The position numbers were made by a program, and so were the translations under genes. Source: Paralichthys olivaceus (lineage: Eukaryota; Chordata; Actinopteri; Pleuronectiformes; Paralichthyidae). Taken from it: a stretch of DNA of 64,000 nucleotides. Positions 1 through 21,543 of the stretch are shown here, in pieces (the first letter of the stretch is position 1; every line of letters begins with the position of its first letter). Where the stretch lies: positions 14,941,501 to 15,005,500 of the forward strand of contig NC_091110.1 of NCBI RefSeq assembly GCF_024713975.1. The letters are read 5' to 3'. The notes beneath the pieces are model-generated. The model ran no database searches. It was not told the origin of the DNA and was given only the letters and a program-made list of their open reading frames with translations.

Positions 1-1
1 C

Positions 2-2579
2 CCAGTGGTCGCCCCCTCGTCGGGCCTGATGACTCTCCGCGCCTTACACTCGTCCCCCAGACTGAGTGAGCTGATGCAGCGCAGCCCTCTTCCCACCATC
101 CTCGGCTCCCCCTCGAGGGTCAGTCAGCTCTGTCGAGATGCACAACACAAGAAAAGCACATGAAGCAGCTGAATCTAACCTCTGGTATATTTCAACTTTC
201 TCTCCTCAGGTCCTCCCTCCATTTGAATTCCCCAAGCCTCCCAGCTCCCCGAACCTTGTGACCTTCCTCACACAGCAGGGTTTGGTCATCGGCTCTCCGT
301 GCAGCAGGACTGCCCCGTCAGAGCCCAGAGACCCAGGACAACAAGCTCCGGTCATCCACAGACTGAACGATGACACCAGGACCTTTGGGAGGTTAGATTG
401 TTGTTGTTGCTTTTGTTCACCTGCAGATACAAGAGACGTAGGAGAGCTTGTAGAATGACAATTTGGAGCTGGAAATATATATCATCTTTCTTCAACCATA
501 CACTGCTGGTTTGAATTGTTTTCTTTTTCTAATCTAATTTGTAATATCTGTGAGATTAGAACCTGCAGATCGTCTTTATTTAAAGGCAGGTATTAGAAAA
601 CCTTAAACGCTAAATAGTTAAAAATCATATTTAACAAGGATGTTTGTCTAATTTTTTTGTTTATTTCTCCCTATATTCTCCGTTGCCCCCCCATCTGTTC
701 GGTGCAGGTCTCAGAGTGCTGGTCGTCTGTCTGACATGCTGCTGATGGCTGCGTTTGGACCAGGCGGACCTGTGTGTGAACAAGGCAGCGCAGAGAACCT
801 GACCTCTGAAAAAGCCATAGAAATAACAGGTGAGTTGATTTACCAGGTTTTGTGTGGCATGAGATTTTTCTATAAACTATTGCTCTCAGATAATCAATGA
901 TATGTTACCTTTACCTTTTAGTCATTCCTCTTAACTGTCCTCTAGTGCCCCCAGGTGGTGGGGTAGGCCTTACACCTGGATCCATTAGCCCTGCACAGGT
1001 GGTCTTCACTGTGGGCTCTCCTCCCAGCGGCAGCACCCCACCTCAAACCTCCAGACAGAGGAAACACTCAGGTAGCACATGCACACAAATGATTTGTTTT
1101 AATGTTGCCTCTGCAGCAAGTGGGAATCAAACCCCACATCTGCAGCAACGTTAATATTATGCTCCGCATGTCGTACAACACGGAGCAATGGGAAGCTGCT
1201 GTTTTCAATTTCAACGATGTGAAAACTTAATTCAAAGTGATTGTGAAAAGCATTCAAGGTTGATTTTCAGCTGACCCAAGATTTAAATGAGGCCAAGCTG
1301 TGGAGGGATTTAGTTCCACTCAGGGAGTAATAACCTAAATTACTGCTTTTCCGAACACACAATTTTCCAATTGGTAATTGTCACTTAGAGTATTTATGAA
1401 AATAAAAATTAACTTAGTGGCTTAATCATTCATTTTAATGCAGTTACTCATTTGAGAAATAACAGGCAGCCTAGCTGTAGTCTACATGCTGATTTTCCTG
1501 TTTATTCAAGAGCAATGAAAATGAATGGCATTTGATGTTAAATGATTTTATGTCTACCTTCTCTTTTTCTGACTCCTGCAGGCTCATTCATATCAGTCAG
1601 CCCCGCAGGCTCCTTCACCAGCCGGTATCCTCAGACAGGCACCTATCTGGACGGCTTCGAGGCTCCGCCCAGTCCTCGCTACAGTTTCACTGATCCTATC
1701 ACAGCCAACATGGGAGGCCCCGTAACCTTTGAGGCGCCGGAGCTGCCTGAGGAGACGCTGATGGAGGTGAGGAGCAGGTTTCCCCTCACAGCTCTGGAGA
1801 GTCATCACTTTGGCTCAGTGAATTCTAAATATGTGTGAAGTAATGATTGTTTACACCAATCTGGGGGGTTGTTCAGCTTTCCCCCAATGAGGGCGGAGAC
1901 AAATAGAAAAATAGACAGCATGGGGTAGTTCAGGTGCCTTTAGCTCAAGTCAAAATGCCTGCATCCTGTTTAAAACTTGCATTCAGACTGAATTACATAA
2001 TCCCCTTCTGTTCCCCTCTGTTTCTAATTCTACCATGAAATTGTCTCTCTCTCCTTCTCTCTCCGTCTGCCGTTCTTCCTGCCTCTGTCGGAGCGCAGCA
2101 GGAGCACACGGACACGGTGCAAAGCCTGCGTTTCACCCTTGACTTTGCCCGTTGCCTGATGGAGGTGGCTGGGGCCCGTGGTGTCGCGGTGGTGGGGGAG
2201 CAGCTGGAGGTTGCTCATGCCTGCCTCGTTCAGCAGCAGAGCCTGGTAGCAGATCAGATAAGCTCGCTGAGCCGAGAGTGGAGGTAAGGCCACTTCAAGA
2301 ATCTTTGTGTAGATGGCAGTGATACTGTTAATTCCCTTTGAAGGGAGAGATACTTGAGTCTACTCGAAATGTTTTATTTTGAATGCAGAGTTGCACCAGA
2401 GCAAACAGAAGCACAGTGACTGAATGCAGTCAGCTGAGACTTTCCTGTTCTGCTGAGTAGTGGACTGAAGAGTTTGAGTGTAGAGAAAGAGGAAGATTTA
2501 GATCAGTGGTCTCGAATCTGCTGCTAAAGACAGGTGGTGGCAGAGATTGTGTTCCGCATCTTACATTTTAAAATATGTG

Positions 2580-2646
<67 letters not shown>

Positions 2647-3839
2647 TGTGTGTGTGTGTGTCTGTGTGTCTGTGTGTGTGTGTCTGTGTCCGCAGTCATG
2701 CAGAACAGCTGGTTCTCTACCTTAAGACTGCAGAGCTCTTGTCCACTGCCTTACACACAGCCATGGAGCGAGTGAAACAGGGCAAACTCTACCCATCCGC
2801 TACAGTCAAACAAGGTATGACCCCTCATATAAGAGAGAGATGTTACACAGTGAATATCTCCATAGCCCCCTGGATTCATTTGTTTTCATTTTCTGTCCTC
2901 ACACAGTCGTGAGGAGGCTGAACGAGCTGTACAAGTCTAGCGTGGCGTGCTGTCGCACGCTCAGCACTCGTCTGGAGCACTTTTTTTCCAGGAAGCACCG
3001 TCTAATGGACCAAATCACCTCCATCACAGCAGAGCGGCTGCTGTTCAGCCACACTGTGCAGATGGTAAAGCTCCGAAAAACTTAGTAGGAGTCATTCAGA
3101 CGCTGTATCTATGAGCATCCAGTTAATACTCAGTGCTAGTTACAACTTGAATGTGCTCTCCAATTATTGCTCAAGGATCATATGATGGCTGTAAAGTAAT
3201 TAAATGCAAAGTAGACCACTATATAAATTGTTAAAAGTCCTATATATATGTTTGTTTTGTATATTTACTCAAGAAACCGTACCCCACACACACAGCAACA
3301 ACTGAGGTGATTCACATTATAATGATATTCTGATCAAGGCTAAAGTCAAGCTGCTGTTGTCGTCCCAGGTTCAGGCTGCTGCGCTGGACGAGATGTTCCA
3401 CCAGGGGGAAGCATCGGTCCTGCGCTACCACAAAGCTCTGCTGCTGATGGAGGGCTTGTCTCTGCTGCTCACTGAACGGGACGACATCCTCAGTGTTAGC
3501 AAATGTAAGTGTGTCTGTCGACTCATCTTACACAAAGCAGGGGCATGTCCACTCAGCTCCGGGCACCTTCCATCAAATATTCATCACTGCACCGTTTTCT
3601 ATGATGATGTATTAAAAACTATTTCATTTCATAAGAGCTGATGTTAAAGTGGATATTTCAGTCAGAGCAGGTGACACAGAGCTAATGCAGCTTTCACAAA
3701 ACACAACTAACCTGGTTGTCTTTATGGACGTGACTTATGTTGCACCGCTCACTGACATTTTCCCTTTCTCTTTGGATCTGCAGGTAAGGAGTGCATTGAA
3801 CGCCGCCTCACCGCTTTGCAGTCAGGACTCTGTGTTTGA
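2..3839 (+). CDS. ulk1: Ulk1 autophagy-initiating Ser/Thr kinase, C-terminal part (10 exons, 5' end outside window)
   Basis: Exons read as join(2..118, 210..391, 708..829, 946..1071, 1582..1766, 2099..2283, 2696..2814, 2907..3064, 3369..3504, 3784..3839). The frame is continuous across all nine junctions and gives 461 residues plus TGA. The first three exons hold the Ser/Pro-rich linker ([23 protein letters not shown]). The middle holds the conserved [16 protein letters not shown] and [18 protein letters not shown] stretches. From about residue 240 comes the C-terminal EAT/tMIT helical region ([51 protein letters not shown], [23 protein letters not shown]), ending [18 protein letters not shown]. 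In the family this domain binds ATG13 and FIP200 to form the autophagy initiation complex. The N-terminal kinase domain lies left of the window. Match to remembered human ULK1 is better than to ULK2, and the nearby mmp17 agrees with the human ULK1 neighbourhood. Whether this is the teleost a or b copy cannot be decided. Confidence 0.95.
2099..2283 (+). CDS. ulk1: ulk1 exon opening the EAT/tMIT domain, with NAGNAG acceptor
   Basis: This 185-nt exon enters at phase 0 and leaves at phase 2. It encodes [20 protein letters not shown] through [11 protein letters not shown], the first helices of the C-terminal ATG13-binding domain. The acceptor reads gcagcag. Using the first AG keeps a Gln after the preceding Glu, as in the human protein (E-QEHTE); using the second AG drops that one residue without changing frame. 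Confidence 0.9.
2583..2690 (+). repeat. (TG)n microsatellite with TCTG interruptions
   Basis: About 31 uninterrupted TG units run from 2583 to 2644, then TG runs broken by TCTG units continue to about 2690. The tract occupies the 3' end of a 412-nt ulk1 intron and contains no AG before the used acceptor at 2694-2695. All Val/Cys open frames here are translations of the repeat. Confidence 0.97.
2696..2814 (+). CDS. ulk1: ulk1 exon directly behind a TG microsatellite
   Basis: This 119-nt exon (phase 2 in, phase 1 out) encodes [20 protein letters not shown] through the Thr-Val-Lys-Gln before the next junction. Its 3' splice site (cgcag) follows straight on from about 110 nt of TG/TCTG repeat, so there is no ordinary pyrimidine tract. 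Because 119 is not a multiple of three, skipping it would shift the frame and destroy the rest of the C-terminal domain. Confidence 0.9.
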
Positions 3840-6590
3840 GAGTCGGACTCTTCTTCTGCACGGTGCGCATCACCAGCGAACTAAATGTCCACCCACATTA
3901 CATGGATCTCAGTTCCAAACACTTCAGTCTCCACAAAATTTATTTTTTCACCAAAGCCTCCAGCTCTTTACAAGGCTTTTTCTGTTTGGAGAGCAGCAGT
4001 GACTTACCCCAACACTAAACCTGGCTCAGTGCTGGACATGAAGCACTTGTGCTGTAAATGAATGTCTGCGTCTATGTGAGAGGACTGTGCTCATGGCACT
4101 CAGAATGGTATTTTGTGATTCCTCGCACTCGGCGTAAACACATCTAGGAGCAATTATTGCCAAGTATCCACGTACAGCTCTTAACTAAATATAAACACAT
4201 AGCGCTGTAAGACGTAAGTATAGGCTACATGCTTCAAATTTGCAATAAGCAAATCTGCGGATGAGATGTTTGACAAAGATCAGTAGCAGGAGGGAGAAGC
4301 CAGTTTTCTGCTGTTCACCTACATGTGGACGTTCAGAATCATGCTCATCACACATTTGTTCCTCTGTTTGCTTTGCTCAGTTTATTCTTTCCTGTTTTGA
4401 TTTAGTTACTAGTTGAAGGGATGTAAAGGAAGCACGTACAGGTACTATTACAAAAGAGTTGCCAAAAATGACTTTTTCATAATGTAGTTTTGTTTTTGCT
4501 TTATGTTTTATTTTAGATTTACAAAGCTGGTTTGGAGGAAAAAAATACTTGTGTTGACACTTTATTGATTCTATACTCGCTAAAAACCAGAATGAAACAA
4601 TTAGGAATATAAAGCTGCAGGTAGAAAATGGGCCCAGAAAATACTGCAGCGCGCACGTTATAGCTTTTATTCAAGAGGGACTGAAACTGGTCTGTTAGCA
4701 TCACCGATCACAATCATATTAACATAACTGGAGGTTTCTCTTCACGAGATTCTGTATTATTTTTTTTTTTAATGTTTTCGAGTTGTGCAAGTATAATCAA
4801 CTTTGAATGAAGCGCTGACAGGAGAGTGACAAAGTAAATATTTTCCCGATAACCATCATTTTCAACTGATCCGGGGTCTAAATGTTTTTGCACTGTTAAA
4901 GTACTGTATCTTGGAACATGATAAATAGTTTGTGGACGTTTCTGGACAGATTTTGCTCATGTAGAGATTTCTACTCCCATACTTTTAGTGCAGTTTTAGT
5001 TGAGCGTTACTGTCCGAAGGGGATGTGTGTTAGATGTGTGAATGTTGACAAAGAGTTGGTATAAGCTATGAAACCTTAGGAAGATCTCTTCAGGACATAT
5101 GAAAGAAAAAAATTTGCTTTACACTGAAAAAAAAAAAAAAAAAGATTTACATCAATAGTGCTGTGTTTTATTTGAGAGTAGCTAGTGGGTGGTGATTGTG
5201 TTTGGTTTTCTAAAAAGTTTATTCGGAGTGCTAGTTTTATTTTTGCACTGCTGATTCTGACCTTCATATATCCCCCTAACTTCCCTTAATTGTGGGCCAA
5301 TAGGAAAGGTCAACTTCTACTTGAGTTGCTTTCGAGGAGACGTTTCCATGTGCATGTGTGCATGAGTGAAGTGAAGTGAAGGCGTTTGAGGTATTTAAGT
5401 GGGATTTCCATGAAGAACCAGTGACATCACTCCAAGAAGATGTGAATGATGTGATTTTGACTACATCTGACTTGGGTGGTGGATTTTGATCCCACTTTTT
5501 TTTACATACGAATCAGAATCCAATGACAAATCGAGGGTTCCTCATGTGTTCCAGGACGACATTCTTTTCATTGAGGTGCTTTGTCCTGTTGTCTGTTGTG
5601 AGTTAACTAAGAGGGGGAATAAGTTAATATTTGATCATTTGTGCAGTGAGGACTGAAGAAGAGATGGGGAAGCCAGTGTAGCAGCAGAAGAAAACAGAGG
5701 AAAGTTTGTTTTCTTAGTGAAGATTTCTTTAGATAGACATGACGTGTATTTGATTTGTGGCCTTTTGTGTTTTGTCAGAGATCTTTTGTCTGATGTTTTC
5801 TTTGACGCGACTCTCCCAAGAGCATCCTCTGTGTGTATTTATCGTTTCTGTGAGTGAACATTCATGAGTGTATATCAGCTCATCCACAGACTCCACACGT
5901 GCTGTTCTGTTCAGTCAGGATGCTGTGACAGTGTCTTGAGATGGTAGCAGAGAGTGGTGGCCTCTTTTCTAAAACCTGATGCATGTGTCACTTTTAATTG
6001 TTCCCTACAATCGTTGCTATCAGCCATCCTAATGATGACGAGGGGTCGAAAGCACCATAAGGATAATATGTGCTGCAGCTGAATTATACAATGGTGGAGA
6101 ACAGGTTGTAGGACAAGAACTTTTCCTCTCTGCTGAAGAGTCCTTGAGCAAGTACCTGACTCCCGACCAGCTCTTGAGTTGCTGTTCAAAGTGAAATTAA
6201 ATGTTACCATCATGAAGATTAAGCCTTTGCTCTGTGCACTCCCACGATAATCTGTCATTCTCTCTCTGTGTTTGCGAAGAACATACCTGAATGTTTGCAT
6301 TTTCATGTTTTGATTTCTCTTTTTCTGTATTACCTGTACATATTGTAAATTAAGTTATTGTTGTTATTGTGTATATATATAAATATATACAGTATAAATG
6401 GCGCTGCAGGCATAGAGAGAGCAGAACCATAGCACCTGCACATTTCCAAAGAGAAAACGCCTCCTTCTTCCGAATTGTCACAAGAGCAGTTTAATGGTGT
6501 CAGACACAATCTCAGCGTCCTTGTGTGATGTAACCTTCACTGTTTGAGAGCTGCAACATGAATAAAGTGAAAGGACAGGTCTTAAAATGT
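3840..6590 (+). other. ulk1: ulk1 3' untranslated region
   Basis: Non-coding, AT-rich sequence follows the ulk1 TGA. It contains a poly-A run near 5127-5143. Close to its end is a perfect Pumilio-type element TGTACATA (6335-6342) inside a TA-rich block, then the polyadenylation signal AATAAA at 6561-6566. The end is inferred from that signal; a second AATAAA near 6670 is an alternative. No convincing coding sequence lies inside it. Confidence 0.7.
6561..6566 (+). other. ulk1: Polyadenylation signal of ulk1
   Basis: Canonical AATAAA in the context catgAATAAAgtgaaagg, followed within 40 nt by T/G-rich sequence (tgttgttttgtcc). It is the best candidate 3' end for ulk1, 2.7 kb after the stop. 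Confidence 0.6.
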
Positions 6591-6839
6591 TGTTTTGTCC
6601 TACAGAAATCCTTGTATGACACTTGAATTTACTCAATCATCAACCTCACCATGGCCGCTTTGGTCTTGGAATAAATCAGATTCCTCAGTTGTCCCGTTAT
6701 CGGTGGGATATTGTTCGAGTGAAAAGCCAAATAAAGCCGCTATCGTGCCGCTGACCTATTAAACCAAGTGTAATGGGATTTAACATAAAGACTACTTAAA
6801 GGAACATACCAGTGTTTTAAAATGATTCACATAAACCAT

Positions 6840-6960
6840 CTATATTTACCTCCACCAACGAGGATTTGTGTCATCTGCTTGTGTGTTTGCCTGTTTAATA
6901 ATGACATGAAATAGGTTTTTTCCTCTATTTTAGATTGTGAAACAATTAATTCACAGGTAC
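6840..6960. repeat. Degenerate teleost dispersed repeat (ACCTCCACCAAGG family)
   Basis: The stretch starting ttacctccaccaacgagg resembles the terminus of a very common fish repeat that is better preserved here at 25120-25300. Identification is from memory of the motif and the internal match; the copy is badly decayed. Confidence 0.4.
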
Positions 6961-7049
6961 TGTAATTACTCCAAAATCCTATTTTGGTTAATATTTTCAT
7001 TGACATCATAAAGACTTTCCAATCCAAGAAAATGATGCACGGTCCAGGA

Positions 7050-7100
7050 AGATAAGATAAAACTTTATTGACACTGTGGAAATTCAGTTATAGTGGATAA
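7050..7100. repeat. Retroposon 3'-tail-like fragment
   Basis: agataagataaaactttatt followed by gacactgtggaaattcag resembles the widespread teleost LINE/SINE tail with 'aaactttattgatccc...gaaattcag'. The fragment is short; family is not assigned. Confidence 0.45.
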
Positions 7101-7334
7101 TTTACAATTTTTAGAATAGCCGCAAAAGAGTAGAGATAAATCTGCACGGTGTGAAAACTCATACAGATATTGAAAAGGGAAAAGAACGTGAGAAAGAAAA
7201 AGTGTTCAGTGCGTAGAATTAAGTGACATCTAGTGGTGAAGTTGAATGTAGCAAATGAACACCCCCTCACCTCCCCCTCCCCCTCCAAACATGAAGGAGA
7301 ACCTGTGGTAGCTTCAGTTTTCATAAAAACTCAA

Positions 7335-7575
7335 AAGGTGTTTAGTTTGTCCAGTCTGGACTACTGTAAAAAACATGGCGGCCTCCGTAGAGAGGACCCG
7401 CTCCTGATGTAAATATAAGGTATTTAAATATAAAGGCCCATTTTAGAGTAAAGAAAACACATTTGTATAATTTATATGATTAATACACACTAGTGAAAAC
7501 ACCACAAGGATTATTTTATATTCCATTCCTGCCAACAGATCAACTTGACCTAAATCTTACAGACTGGACCTTTAA
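7335..7575 (-). repeat. Percomorph dispersed repeat just upstream of ccdc74
   Basis: The block begins gtttagtttgtccagtctgg, contains acatggcggcctccgtagag and a 'gaggacccgctcc' core, and ends tcttacagactggaccttta. This combination is recognised as an abundant percomorph fish interspersed repeat, here reversed relative to its usual reading. Nothing coding is visible in it. It ends about 45 bp before the CCAAT box region of ccdc74. Confidence 0.6.
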
Positions 7576-7618
7576 GTGTTTCGTTCTTGAGACTGGGTAC
7601 CGCCCCTAACTACATCCT

Positions 7619-7626
7619 CCAATCAG
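7619..7626 (+). promoter_or_regulatory. CCAAT box, ccdc74 promoter
   Basis: CCAATCAG lies about 375 bp upstream of the ccdc74 start codon and 110 bp upstream of the X-box, in the region where GC content rises. This is a typical spacing for a TATA-less vertebrate promoter. Function is inferred from motif and position. Confidence 0.45.
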
Positions 7627-7735
7627 ATGGTTGCCTTTAAACGCTCCTCCACGTTTGGTTGGTGGACGGATCTGTCAGTCCTGACGGAGGAGGCGGGACT
7701 TGGCACGAGCTCGGCTGGGTCTGATAGGACACCTG

Positions 7736-7749
7736 GTTGTCACGGCAAC
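7736..7749 (+). promoter_or_regulatory. RFX X-box motif, ccdc74 promoter
   Basis: GTTGTCACGGCAAC is a near-perfect imperfect-palindrome X-box (ideal form GTTGCCATGGCAAC, 12 of 14 matching). It lies 250 bp upstream of the ccdc74 ATG. RFX factors bind such sites in promoters of genes for cilium assembly and motility. Confidence 0.6.
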
Positions 7750-7965
7750 GTTGTGTGTGAGTGAAGCGCGTGTGAACCGAGTCATTCTGGGTAATTAAGG
7801 TGTTTACAAGCAACAGGCTGCAGCTAACTGGCTAACTAACTAGCTAACTAACTAGCTAGTTAGCTGGTTGATACTGGTGACGTTAGCTTGTCCTCACTGG
7901 AGCATGGTTGTAATAGAAAACACAGTTAGCTTGTGGTGCTAGCTTGTGGATGCTAGCCTGGTTAA

Positions 7966-11094
<3,129 letters not shown>

Positions 11095-11965
11095 CGAGAT
11101 CAAAACCACCACAGCATCACGTCATCCTCGGGACTGGGGTTTTTCAGTCTCTCCAAAACAAACCTTCCTATCCAGTGATCCAGTGATTGCACAATGAGTT
11201 TATGTATAAGGAAATGTACTTATAAGGTACAGGTAATGTGAAAAACTAAATGTCTAAAAAGCTTTTAGTTCTGCACACAAGAGGAGAAATAATGTCTCAA
11301 TTCTAGCTTTGTACTGGAGATAATTTATGTATTTATTTATTCATTTTCACCAAACAATGACAACATCAGCCTTAGAGAGGACTGCTCATTTGAACTAAGT
11401 CAGATATTAGTTAAGGTTTATTTGGGTTTTCACCGCACATTTGCTGTAATTCTGCCAAATTTGCAGAATTACTGTATTCCAGTGTAGAACTGATGACTTG
11501 TCACTTTTAAAACAAACTTAAAAGTATTAAAAACAGCGCAGACAACCAAAGTATAAAGCCTCCATGTTTAATTAATGAGACATGAAATGAATAGGCTTAT
11601 TTCTCAGGCATTTTTGTACTGGTCAACACTGTGTGTTTAGCAGTGGCAAGTCCTCACTGGGCAGGTATCACCAGTCATGCACCTGCAGTTCAACTGAGCA
11701 AAATGAACACAGAAAACTCTAATAAATTGTCTGAATACAAAATAGCCTTGTGTCTGTGGTTTTCCTCCCAGACTGATGCCACTTTCAGCAAATAAACAAA
11801 GCTTGCAATTGGTGATCATTAACTGATTTATTTATACTTGGTGGGTGTGATGGATTCTGTATTTTGTAACACCAGAATATGACTTGAACATTTTTTTGAA
11901 AATTAATACTTAAGTGCTGGATTGCATGCCAGAATGATCAGCTCTAATAAACCTTGAATATGTTC
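11095..11965 (+). other. ccdc74: ccdc74 3' untranslated region
   Basis: AT-rich non-coding sequence after the ccdc74 TGA. AATAAA signals occur at 11721-11726, near 11790 and at 11946-11951. The last is taken as the likely end, but an earlier signal could be the main one. Confidence 0.5.
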
Positions 11966-13410
11966 ATAGGATCTGATGCAACCGGCCCCATTCAAATCTT
12001 ACCACATTCACTTCTTAAGAAGCAGCCCAGTCCATAACACACAGCAGTGATAGCCAGGGGAAATGTTTAGAAAAGTCATCCTGTTCCTTAAGGGCACTGA
12101 TTTTTCTGCTTTGTCATTTAATGTAGGGGTGGAGTGAACAGGAAACCCTAGTGGATTGTCCAGGTAGTCTTAAATTTGAACTCAGCCAGATGTACGTACA
12201 CAAGGCCACAGACCTCTTCTATCTTCTATTCCATATTTTAGTTTGTGTGTCATTTTTTGCACCAGCCCAGACAACACAAATAATGGTTTAAGACATCACT
12301 GTTATGTATAAACAAGAAACAGATGAAATCGTCAGCAGGTCACACACAGTTATGCCATAACTTGTCTTCTGGCCTCATTTCCAAAACCTCACAGGATTTT
12401 TTTATTTATTTCCTTTCCTGCATGGAGTGTGTCTATGCAAGACAAAAGTGAATGTATCTATTAGTTAAACAATGACCTCTCAAAGATCTATCTTAATGTA
12501 TTGATTTCATCACTTTGAGGTAACCAACTCAACACAAAACCTGGTAAAAACAAAGGATTAAACCAGTGACTTGGTGAAATAGACTTTTGTAAAAAATGCA
12601 CAACCAATATGACTCTGTAAATATCTGTATTTTTCTAATACATCTGCACAGGAGAAGGTCCTATTAGGCTTTTTCATCCCAATTTGTTGCATCACTGTGT
12701 CTTTGTGAAAATGTGGGAATTGGCAGGCGTTGGCCAGTAAAACCCAGTGGGAGCAAATCTATTAAGATTCAGACAGTGTTGCAGCGATGAGAGCAGCTCT
12801 GTGCCAGCTGCAGCCTCATGAGGCAGGGTCATCGGAAACTTTGACAACGAGAGCAGCAGAACCAGCTCTTTATATATTCTACTGTCATCGACGAGCAGGC
12901 GTTGTCCCACCTCATTGGACAGCCTGTCTGGGCCGTCAGTGTTTTCTAACGCTTTTGTCTTTTGTTTTTCTGGCATTACTCTTTGTAAAGAGGTCTTTGG
13001 AGACACTGCCCCCTGCATTTTAATTCACTCTCTCCCTTTCAGCATATTGTGTTGAGAGTTGGGTAGGTTTGGGAGCGCCAAATTGATGTGTCACGGTTCT
13101 GTGCCAGAAAATACTTTTTATGAGATTGAATGAAGGGGGGAAGTTGGAGAGTAACAGGAAATGGAAATAGGGAAATATTTTAAAACTTTTAACTGGTGTA
13201 AATAGTTGTTGACTGAGCAAACGCTTTGCAATCACTCATTTATAAAGTCAAATTAACCTCTGAATTATGCTCGAGGACCATTAACACTAACATCTAAAAT
13301 GGTATTGATAAATGGCACCTGCTCATCTATATTTGAAATGCGAGTATAGTTCCCCAACCAACAATTGCCATTTTTATAATTACAAATACACATATATACA
13401 CATATATTCA

Positions 13411-13411
13411 T

Positions 13412-13482
<71 letters not shown>
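13411..13482. repeat. Compound (CA)n(TA)n(CA)n microsatellite
   Basis: CA units (about 13411-13428), then TA units (about 13429-13458), then CA units again (about 13459-13482). The flanking region is also TA/CA-rich. Confidence 0.95.
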
Positions 13483-13599
13483 TATGTATATATGGAATAT
13501 GTCTTCCTCAAGCTCTGGGAGCCTCAGAGTTCTGTGCTGTATGTTTTCTGGACAGAGGCTTCAGATGTTGTAGCTGGGTTCCACTTGAGTCACGCTCCT

Positions 13600-13622
13600 T
13601 TATATATATATATATATATATA
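13600..13622. repeat. (TA)n microsatellite
   Basis: About 11 perfect TA units, 120 bp after the compound CA/TA tract. Confidence 0.95.
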
Positions 13623-13910
13623 AACATATGTGTGTGTAGTATCGAGAAATATCAAAAAAATTGTAATATAAATATTAACAATTACTAACTACTATTATTA
13701 ATATTAAGTAATATTTGTATTTGCCCCAAAAACTCCATATGGTACAGTCTATGGCATGTGTTCTATTAAAGAACACTGTTGTAGTTGTGGTGACAGTCAT
13801 TCTAAAATAAAGGGAGAGATAATTAAATTAAATTAAAAAAGATAAAATAAAATTTGAAGAAGGTAAAATAAAGTTCATGATTCATGATCGATCTGTTCTG
13901 GGTTTTATCT

Positions 13911-13918
13911 TGACGTCA
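13911..13918 (+). promoter_or_regulatory. Perfect CRE palindrome, crkl promoter (distal)
   Basis: TGACGTCA, the full CREB/ATF palindrome, at the left edge of the GC-rich crkl promoter and 104 bp before a second identical copy. Confidence 0.6.
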
Positions 13919-13919
13919 C

Positions 13920-21543
<7,624 letters not shown>

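Larger units (their letters stand above)
11966..13900. other. Intergenic region between ccdc74 and crkl
   Basis: No gene is supported here. Open frames on both strands around 12690-13020 show no recognisable family and no splice logic. The interval ends in simple sequence: compound CA/TA/CA repeats, a TA tract and short AATTA and AAAATAA runs up to the crkl promoter. Confidence 0.6.

Noticed and set aside
2500..2530. hAT-like terminus (atcagtggtctcgaatctgc) in the ulk1 intron
   Set aside because: Only one short, mismatched end is visible and no partner end or element body could be found.
2534..2912. Val/Cys-rich open frames
   Set aside because: They translate the TG repeat and run into the genuine ulk1 exon in the wrong frame.
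12692..13023. Overlapping open frames on both strands between ccdc74 and crkl
   Set aside because: Neither looks like a known protein, there is no promoter or polyadenylation context, and both strands being open points to composition.
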